In this document: piece by piece, positions 57,182-64,000 of the stretch
How positions within the stretch are numbered: the first letter of the stretch is position 1
How the letters are laid out: every line of letters starts with the position of its first letter
NCBI GenBank assembly: GCA_002785995.1
Contig: NHNV01000006.1
Coordinates: 63,219-127,218 of the forward strand
Origin: Mycosphaerelloides madeirae
Taxonomy: Eukaryota; Ascomycota; Dothideomycetes; Mycosphaerellales; Mycosphaerellaceae
Direction of reading: 5' to 3'
Length of the DNA: 64,000 bases
Program-made: the position numbers and the translations under genes
Notes under the pieces: model-generated
Databases searched by the model: none
Told to the model about the DNA's origin: nothing
What the model saw: the letters and a program-made list of their open reading frames with translations, nothing else

Positions 57182-58768
57182 ATGGCGCCCGTAAAGAGAA
57201 GCAAAGAAGTCAGCGACTACGAACAAGCACGACAAGAGAGAATCGCAAAAAACCAGGCTCTCCTCCAGCAACTCCAACTCGATGCGCAGCAGGCGGGCGT
57301 GGGCGTCAAGTCCAAGCCCAAGCCATCCGCCAATACAGGCCAAAAACGCAAGAGAACCACTGCGGAGAAGACTAAGGAAGACGATGGGCCTCGGAGAACC
57401 TCAGCCCGACTGCAGGGTATTGTCGCAGACTCAGAAGTTGCCAGGCAGAAGGAAGAGGCGGATACGCAGGCGTTTCAGGAGCTGCAGAAAGCGAAGAGAC
57501 AGCGTATGAGCGACGATATTGAGCTACATTCTGCGATTGTAAATGGTAGCAATTGGAACAGAGCCGGGAACTGGCTGTCAACAGTAGGACCGGCTCATCC
57601 TGGAGAGCGCACATTCACAGCCCAGGACATCAAGGAACCCAGCGATAAGGAGTTGAAGGATTTGAGGCAGCGTATGAGCAATCTGGAGTTGTGGGAAGGC
57701 GCAGAACCGAACAGGATAAAGATCACGCCCGAACGCATATATTCCTTGGGCTTCCATCCTACTCAAGAAAAGGCTCTGGTCTTTGCCGGAGATAAAATGG
57801 GCAGTCTTGGGTTGTTCGACGGCTCTCAGACTTCGCCTGAGAAGATCAAGCAGGAAGCAGACGATGCAGATGAAGACGGGGATGTGGATGGCGAGGTGGA
57901 GCCTGCCATCTCGACGTTCAAGATTCACACCCGGACGATCTGCAGTTTCCAGTTTGCACCCAACGATCACAATGCACTTTACACGGCGTCTTACGATTCG
58001 TCGATACGGAAAATGGACCTCCAGAAAGGCGTTGCAGTAGAAGTCTTCGCTCCAGCCGACAGGGAAGCCGACCTGCCAATCTCCGGTGTACAAATCAGCC
58101 ACGCCGTCCCAAACACCATTCACTTCACCACCCTAGACGGCATGTTCGGCATGAAAGACATCCGAACACCCTCCAGCGAAGGCGGTGAACTCATGCAACT
58201 CTCCGAGAAAAAAATCGGTGGCTTCTCCCTCCACCCAGCACACCCTCATATCCTCGCCACAGCATCTCTAGACCGCATGCTCAAGATCTGGGATTTGCGC
58301 AAGATAAACGGCAAAAAAGACTGGCGCCTACCACACCTAGTCGGCGAACATCTCTCCAAACTGTCCGTCTCCCACGCAGCCTTCAACAGCGCCGGTCAAG
58401 TAGCAACAGCCAGCTACGACGACACCGTCAAAATCTACGACTTCTCCGACTCGGGCGATTGGAAAGCGGGCAAAACTCTCGACGACTCGGAAATGACGCC
58501 GACTACCATCGTCCCGCACAACAACCAGACTGGCAGATGGGTCACTATTCTCCGCGCTCAGTGGCAACTACAACCGCAGGACGGAATTCAGCGATTCGTC
58601 ATTGGGAATATGAATAGGTTTGTGGACGTTTATACGAGCAAGGGGCAGCAGCTCGCACAATTGGGAGGCGAGAATATTACTGCTGTGCCTGCTGTTGCGC
58701 AGTTTCATTCTACGATGGATTGGATTGCAGCTGGGACGGCGAGTGGGAAGCTTTGTCTCTGGATGTAA
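57182..58768 (+). CDS. CMR1: WD-repeat DNA-damage protein Cmr1
   Basis: An intact single-exon ORF of 528 residues. A basic, nuclear-type N-terminus (KRKRTT, RRTSARLQG) leads to the conserved YSLGFHPTQEKALVFAGDKMG. The WD40 propeller follows: TICSFQFAPNDHNALYTASY, ILATASLDRMLKIWDLRK, QVATASYDDTVKIYDFSD and WIAAGTASGKLCLW. The order and the long acidic insert after the first repeat match Cmr1 (YDL156W)/WDR76. Cmr1 binds DNA, accumulates at stressed replication forks and joins the intranuclear quality-control site. This lies 6 kb from MCM4. Confidence 0.92.
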   Translation: MAPVKRSKEVSDYEQARQERIAKNQALLQQLQLDAQQAGVGVKSKPKPSANTGQKRKRTTAEKTKEDDGPRRTSARLQGIVADSEVARQKEEADTQAFQELQKAKRQRMSDDIELHSAIVNGSNWNRAGNWLSTVGPAHPGERTFTAQDIKEPSDKELKDLRQRMSNLELWEGAEPNRIKITPERIYSLGFHPTQEKALVFAGDKMGSLGLFDGSQTSPEKIKQEADDADEDGDVDGEVEPAISTFKIHTRTICSFQFAPNDHNALYTASYDSSIRKMDLQKGVAVEVFAPADREADLPISGVQISHAVPNTIHFTTLDGMFGMKDIRTPSSEGGELMQLSEKKIGGFSLHPAHPHILATASLDRMLKIWDLRKINGKKDWRLPHLVGEHLSKLSVSHAAFNSAGQVATASYDDTVKIYDFSDSGDWKAGKTLDDSEMTPTTIVPHNNQTGRWVTILRAQWQLQPQDGIQRFVIGNMNRFVDVYTSKGQQLAQLGGENITAVPAVAQFHSTMDWIAAGTASGKLCLWM

Positions 58769-59046
58769 GAAGAAGTACGTGTGGTATTGAGCAACAATAA
58801 ATGCAATGATGTTACGCACTTTACTGTCGATTCCGCTCCTCGAACCTAAGGGGTTTTCCGTTTTGCTCTTCCGAGGACTTCCACTTGTCTCTGGGGCTTC
58901 CAGTACTGCTCTTTTTGCTTCCTGTAACAGTTTGCTGAGACACGGGCAAACTTGATGCCTGGTGATGTGCACCTTGAAGGCCAACAAATATTCTGCCGGC
59001 CGCACACAACCTGGTAAGTCGTTCCGTCAAGCAAATCAGAGTCAGC
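58769..59046. other. short intergenic region
   Basis: CMR1 3' flank and the 5' region of the broken gene. Nothing seen. Confidence 0.4.
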
Positions 59047-60390
59047 ATGGCACCACCAACAAGACGCCCGCGCCCACGCCCGCGCCCCAGACGAGAACAG
59101 AGAACTTTCGCACCCGGCGGTCTGTACTACGAAAGATGTACCCACGCAGAGCTTCGCAAATTCGTCCAGGATCGTCTCGACCCCGACGTGCCCAACGACG
59201 AGATCAAAGCCTACTACATCCAAATGCTCGCAGAAGCGGATCGGAGCCCAGCGCCGTTCGATTCCATAGGTCTCCCGCCCGAGCTTCGAATTGAAGTGTA
59301 TTCGCACGTATTTGATCTAAAGCCCGGAAGATATGACCCAGGGCATATGTACTGTTTTCCTGCCATTCTCAGAGCGTTTAAACAAGTACGTACACATGGC
59401 TCCAGGTCCTGGCAGTTAAGGATGTGTAATTGACTGAGGACAGGTTCACAAGGAGGCCGAATTGATCTTGTCTGTTGAGAGTACTGCCACAATTTAGTTC
59501 AGCGCCCACGCAGGCGGTGCTCGTGAACATGTCCCTGTCGACTGCGACATGCTCGGCAATGAGCACGCTCAGGCAACATCGTCGAGGTTCTCGTTGCAGG
59601 AGACGCCGGCGGACTGGCCATACCAGCTACTCAAATTCCGAAATGTGAAGCTGGTGGTAGACTTCGAAACAGCTGCCCGACGCGAACATCAAATTCATTG
59701 ACAACCTCCTCCGGCCTATCACATACCCACTACCACTCTTTTGGGGATCAGTCAGATTTTATTCGGTCTCGCTGGTCTGCTCTCCACGAACAAGGTGCTC
59801 CACGAATTCAGCTTGTTTTTCATCCAGAGTCCCCAGGTGTCGCTCGGCGAAGAGAGTAAGTGCATTCCATCACCGACCACAGCTACTGAAGCGCAACTGA
59901 CAACTCCCGAAACTTGCGAGATTCTATAGCCTATCTCTCTCTCGTGTGGCGTTGAAGATCTCACGTCCAGCTTCACCGGATTCTCTCCTCTTACAGAGCA
60001 GCACATGCAAGAACAGATGATCGCCAAACGGGAGCCTGAGATCGACTTCATGGCCAAGGTTCGAAGCTTACGCCAGAGGAATGGAGATTGGCATGAACTT
60101 TTGGAACGTGGCGACAAATTTGACCCCCGCTTTGGAGGTTACCACGGTCGATCACAGACTCGTATATTCGATATGGACTGTGTGCTAAAATCGCAGAAAT
60201 GATCGAGGAAACGCTCGTCGAGTGGGTGAGATAAATGCTTGAAGATGCCGAGGGCGCATTCCATAATCCAAAGATCCAGTCGTCTATGGAAAAGCTGGTG
60301 AGAGGCAGGATCGAACGTTGGGAGCAGCTCCGAAGCAGCGTCAGGGGCGAAGAGGGGAGTTCTGAGCTTGTGGGCACGGCAGCGGCGTAG
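59047..60390 (+). pseudogene. broken F-box/2EXR-like gene
   Basis: Exon 1 (59047-59385) is intact: an Arg/Pro-rich start, then LPPELRIEVYSHVFDLKPG, the N-terminal pattern of fungal F-box/2EXR-like proteins. A 57-bp intron (59386-59442) follows. Exon 2 begins VHKEAELILSVESTAT, then meets TAG at 59495-59497 before FSAHAGGAREH. It later leaves frame near 59690 (TGA at 59699-59701), while NIKFIDNLLRPITYPLP continues in the next frame. More coding-like blocks (GLLSTNKVLHEF, IAKREPEIDFMAKVRS, then IAEMIEETLVEWVR, a TAA, MLEDAEGAFHNP) appear in shifting frames up to a stop near 60390. A functional product would stop soon after exon 1. Confidence 0.55.
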
Positions 60391-60513
60391 ATAAAGACGG
60401 CATTGTCAAGTATGTCCAGGCAACGACAGAAATCTCCAGAATTCGATTTTCCATCGGCGCAGTCGCATATCAATCTGTCCAATTTGGTCAAGTCCTTGGG
60501 ACGTGATGACTAA

Positions 60514-60966
60514 CTACATTGGCGGAGGAGAAATCGTGTTCAACTTGATGTTGTACATCCGGGAAAAGCGATACAGCATCCACTTGCCGTCATTCAGCTG
60601 CCATTTCATCTCACACAGACCAGTAAGCGCCAGGCCAGTTTGATCGGTCTTTTCATCTTCCAGATAGGAGACGCCTAGGCCTTTCTTCAAGTCGACATGC
60701 GATGTGATCTGTCGTGGCGTGAAGTGGAAAGTCGAGTCATCACGCACGCGTTCTCTGACGACTGTGAAAAATTCCCGTAGGCTCATGAGTCCCGGGTAGT
60801 TGTCGAACTGTACTTGGCAGGCTGGCGAGACGTTTCGCAGCAGCTCTGGACCTGACTCGCTCGTGCTGTCGTAATCGCGGTTGTTGAAGAATTCGACGGA
60901 TGCAAGACACAAACGATCCAGTTCTGCGCAGGCTGCCTTGTGCTCTTCGGACTGATCCTCGGGCAT
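60514..60966 (-). CDS. small uncharacterised protein, NTF2-like pattern
   Basis: An intact single-exon ORF of 150 residues starting at ATG 60964-60966. It begins with a helical segment (CAELDRLCLASVEFFNNRDYD), then LLRNVSPACQVQFDNYPGLMSLREFFTVVRE, and ends with strands (ALTGLCEMKWQLNDGKWMLYRFSRM). This alternation fits an NTF2/SnoaL-like cone fold, but there is no signature I can name. No signal peptide or membrane segment is present. Clean frame and coding-like composition support a real gene. Function unknown. It is divergent from the complex I gene by 222 bp. Confidence 0.65.
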   Translation of the reverse strand: MPEDQSEEHKAACAELDRLCLASVEFFNNRDYDSTSESGPELLRNVSPACQVQFDNYPGLMSLREFFTVVRERVRDDSTFHFTPRQITSHVDLKKGLGVSYLEDEKTDQTGLALTGLCEMKWQLNDGKWMLYRFSRMYNIKLNTISPPPM

Positions 60967-61188
60967 GGTATGTGGATGACAGAAAGAGAAAGGTTGAAAC
61001 AGGGAAAGAGCTCTGAGCTGAAGTCAGGAACTAGCGTGGTGGCCCGTCCATGAGTAACCATGAGGCGCTCATTGGCTACAGCTTTGTCGAGGTTTAGTGT
61101 ACTTTCTCGACAACGACAACGACACCGACATCTCCGCCATCTCTCCACTCTCTTCTCTCCAATCCGCCGACACGATACGCCCTTCACG

Positions 61189-61934
61189 ATGTCATCGCCG
61201 CGGGCATTGACGGCGCTGGCACGCCCACGGCCCTCCGCCACCCTCCTCAATGCCGCCGGACGCACCTCCTTCTCTCCGGCTCTCTCGACCAGCGCCCGAA
61301 CGCAAAAGCCCGTGGGTGGCGCACCCCCAGAGGGGTTCAGAGTAGCACCACCGCGGAAGTGGAACGAGCCGAAAGAGAGTGTATGGGACCAGGCGGGTAA
61401 ATACTTCCTCATGACCGAGATGGCGAGGGGGATGTACGTGTTGATGGAGCAATTCTTCCGGCCACCGTAAGTCATGACTTCAAGAGCGGTAATTAGAAAT
61501 TGTGGAAGAAGATCGGAGTCTTGACTGTACACCACAGATACACGATTTACTACCCGTTCGAGAAGGGTCCTATTTCACCTCGTTTCCGTGGCGAGCACGC
61601 ACTCAGACGGTACCCGACGGGCGAGGAGCGTTGCATTGCCTGCAAACTATGCGAAGCAATCTGCCCAGCACAAGCCATCACAATTGAAGCCGAAGAGCGC
61701 GAAGACGGCAGTCGCCGAACGACTCGATACGACATCGATATGACCAAATGCATCTACTGCGGCTTCTGCCAAGAGTCGTGTCCCGTGGACGCCATTGTGG
61801 AGTCACCAAACGCAGAGTACTCGACGGAGACGAGAGAAGAGCTGCTTTACAACAAGGAGAAGCTGCTCGCCAATGGAGACAAGTGGGAGCCGGAATTGGC
61901 AGCCGTGGCGAGAGCAGATGCACCATACAGATAA
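61189..61934 (+). CDS. NADH:ubiquinone oxidoreductase 23-kDa (TYKY/NDUFS8) subunit
   Basis: Exons 61189-61466 and 61538-61934, with a 71-bp intron, give 224 residues. The start MSSPRALTALARPRPS begins a standard mitochondrial presequence. An in-frame ATG at 61060 would add 43 Arg-rich residues and is less likely. The mature part has MARGMYVLMEQFFRPPYTIYYPFEKGP, then two 4Fe-4S motifs, CIACKLCEAICP and CIYCGFCQESCP (each Cys-x2-Cys-x2-Cys-x3-Cys-Pro). These hold clusters N6a and N6b on the electron path to quinone. The C-terminus (EELLYNKEKLLANGDKWE) is invariant in the family. Confidence 0.94.
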
Positions 61935-63848
61935 GAAAGGCCCCACGGCTGACGGGTACTACACCGCGGTTACAAAAAGTGAGGCAAACATCTTTCATAG
62001 CGAGCGATGCAGTCTTCTATGTCGAAAGTGCTACAATATTGTACATACGATCTTATGTTGTGCACACAGTACTGCGTCTATGTCAAATGATCTAAGTCGG
62101 ATGTCGTACTCACTCGTCTACAGTGATAGAGGGCCGCCGGCACATTGCAATCTCTGGTTCTGAAGGCTACAGCGTTCGTCGATGCAGACGGTCTCGTGGG
62201 GTTCCAACGAGTCCTGGAGAAACAATCCAACACGGCTGTCATCAATTCAGTTGCGTCCTTGCAGTTGGGAGAGAGAGCACCCAATGTCTATGTTCGCTCC
62301 AGGGAGAGTGGCATCGATTGAATCGGTGTCTTGAAAAGCACTGCTTACAGACCACTCGAGATATCCTGCGCCAGTTTGACGCAAAAGGATTGCTGTTCCA
62401 TCTCAGAGGGAAGGAAGAAACATCCAGTTCGTCCTGCCGAACATTGCGCGGCCACTGCACAACGGCAAGAGCACCTGACCAGTTGCTCTTAACAGTTCGG
62501 AATATGGTGGTAATCTACTTCGCTTCTCACATCGTTACACGCAATCTGCGATAGAATGCTGCGGCACTCTACCATTTTCACCGCTCTTTTGCTGGACGCG
62601 TTTTGGAGACTGAGATGAGATCACAGCGTCTTGCACAGCAGAAAGCCTCTACGCGTGGTCTTTCTCCTGGCGTCTGGAAATGAAGTCGTCCAGGTCTTCT
62701 CGTTGGCCACGATAAGATTATTCCAGTGCTCTTGCTACGCAGTCAGGACACAATTCGAACTGAGTGTGATCTTCCGAATCTCAGAGAACGCACTGTAGAC
62801 GCTCAACATGATGCATCTCGGTGAAGCAACACAACATGTCGTTAAACTGCAACGGATGTCGTCGGTAGAACTCCCTCGCTCACCTCAGCACGGATCAAGC
62901 AGGCGAACATGTGGCCTTCCAGAACGAGCCTAGGGGGGGCCACTTCTCTGCGCGCGTTTGTGCTCTGCCCCACTCGGCAGACGACTTCATGAGGTCGCAA
63001 GTCTCCAATTCTTTTGCACTGCCAGCTCGATTGCGATTGAGAAAAGCGTCATCAAACGAATGAAATTTGAGGAGACGTATAGCCAGCATTTCCAGGCGCG
63101 TCGATCGATATGAGCTGGGAAGGACCAGCGAAAAGGGATGAAGGTCGGGCAACATTGGCAAGGGCCAGCGGCCTGGGTGGGAACGCACGTCCACATGGGT
63201 CCCGCAGACACCCATGCAAACGACAATCGTCACGGGCCCAGCGATACCACGACCGCCTTTTCAAGGCCTTGTCTTCCGTTTGCTTCTTCCTCTTCCTTCT
63301 GGTTTGTCTGATGTCTAGTTTTGATTGACAATTCTCAACGAATCAAAAATCAAGTCCAGATCTTCGAGCGAATTCGAAATATACTTTGGACAGGGCTAGC
63401 AAACGTTGTCAACGGTCATCAACCTTGAGGCTTGGTCGCTCCCTCGGTCCCAACTTCGCTGTTCGAGTCGGAAACAAAAACAAAACTTCACGAAAACCAG
63501 CAACCTGTTAGTTTGCGAACAACGTGGCTTCGAGAACGTCGAACGAACGAACTGCAAGCATCTCTAACACCGACACGCGCTTGTCACTATCGTCCATCCC
63601 CAGCAATACGAATTGTTCGTCAGCACACAGCGTGGTCTGCTCGCGTGAACAAGCTACGACGATCCCTCTTTACGCTTTACATTCGATCGCGATCTTCACA
63701 ACACGACACGCGACCAGAAAAAGACAAAAAGAAACCCCAAGTCCTCGAGGAATTGATCGTCACATTCCACCACCAGCCACGACCCGCGAACAGCATAAAG
63801 AGCACACGACATCCAACCCCACTCCAAAAACAGAAACACACCTCCACA
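61935..63848. other. 1.9-kb intergenic stretch, no gene seen
   Basis: No motif-bearing ORF on either strand. The part after about 63400 (pyrimidine- and CAAC-rich) looks like the leader of the gene that begins at 63849. Confidence 0.4.
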
Positions 63849-64000
63849 ATGGGCTTCGTCGACAAGCTCCGCGCCAAATACGAAATTTACCGCCTCGAGC
63901 AACGATACACGCGACGAGAGAAGCGGACGACGTTTATTTCGGGGGCGCAATACGTTGATGGAGAGTACATATACAATGCTTCGCCTGTGAGCACCAAGTC
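63849..64000 (+). CDS. unknown protein, first exon only (3' end outside window)
   Basis: ATG 63849 opens MGFVDKLRAKYEIYRLEQRY, a basic amphipathic start, continuing through TRREKRTTFISGAQYVDGEY to NASP. A GTGAGC donor at 63987 ends a 138-nt exon in phase 0. The rest of the gene lies beyond the window. I do not recognise the family. The context (a long leader with CAAC and TCTTC tracts) supports a real start. Confidence 0.6.
   Translation, partial: MGFVDKLRAKYEIYRLEQRYTRREKRTTFISGAQYVDGEYIYNASPVSTK

Noticed and set aside
60048..60491. 147-codon minus-strand ORF
   Set aside because: It overlaps coding-like plus-strand remains of the broken F-box-like gene and has no motif.
1..64000. CRISPR arrays, operons, bacterial-type signals
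   Set aside because: Spliceosomal introns and fungal proteins throughout; no regularly spaced repeats of that kind.

Overview
The window is nuclear DNA from a filamentous ascomycete, probably a Dothideomycete. Genes are intron-containing: introns are mostly 47-75 bp, GT-AG, with CTGAC/CTAAC-like branch sites. Genes lie on both strands without operons. Housekeeping proteins are typical of fungi: PRI1, MCM4, CMR1, LSM12, PRE2, NEDD8, cytosolic AsnRS, dihydrolipoamide dehydrogenase, the complex I 23-kDa subunit and arginase. HET, Zn2Cys6, NTF2-like and F-box-like genes add to the picture. The class-level call is an inference from gene types. I had no search tools.

Layout. 0-14.6 kb: an SDR cut by the left edge, a broken phytanoyl-CoA dioxygenase-like gene, a secreted lipase, LSM12, a secreted NTF2-like protein, an amino-acid permease, a damaged F-box/2EXR-like gene, the primase small subunit, a broken DUF1917 (BLES03-like) gene and a SnoaL-like protein. 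15.2-26.8 kb: a probable terpenoid biosynthetic cluster. It holds a class I terpene cyclase and a cytochrome P450 transcribed divergently from one 0.42-kb promoter, a secreted class C beta-lactamase-fold serine hydrolase, a MYND zinc-finger protein and two adjacent Zn2Cys6 regulators. 26.8-28.9 kb: a gene-free tract with degenerate repeats. 28.9-34.6 kb: AsnRS, E3/LPD1 and a CDK-like kinase. 34.6-37.4 kb: a second gene-poor tract. 37.4-41.1 kb: an MFS transporter and a HET-domain gene. 41.8-58.8 kb: mostly core genes (proteasome beta5, an MDR reductase, an acetate-transporter family protein, NEDD8, MCM4, arginase, an Mtf2-like protein, CMR1), interrupted by a SesB-type hydrolase fused to ankyrin repeats. 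59.0-64.0 kb: a broken gene, a small NTF2-like protein, the complex I TYKY subunit, a long empty stretch, and the first exon of a gene leaving the window.

Two themes stand out. First, the 15.2-26.8 kb block is laid out like a small self-contained terpenoid pathway: scaffold formation, oxidation, a hydrolase or acyl-transfer step, and its own regulators. Second, several accessory genes carry frameshifts and stop codons (many of the stops explainable by C:G to T:A changes, as in RIP), while long core genes are frame-intact. The damage is therefore more likely biological than sequencing noise. All splice models were built by hand from GT/GC...AG sites and checked for phase where exons are listed.
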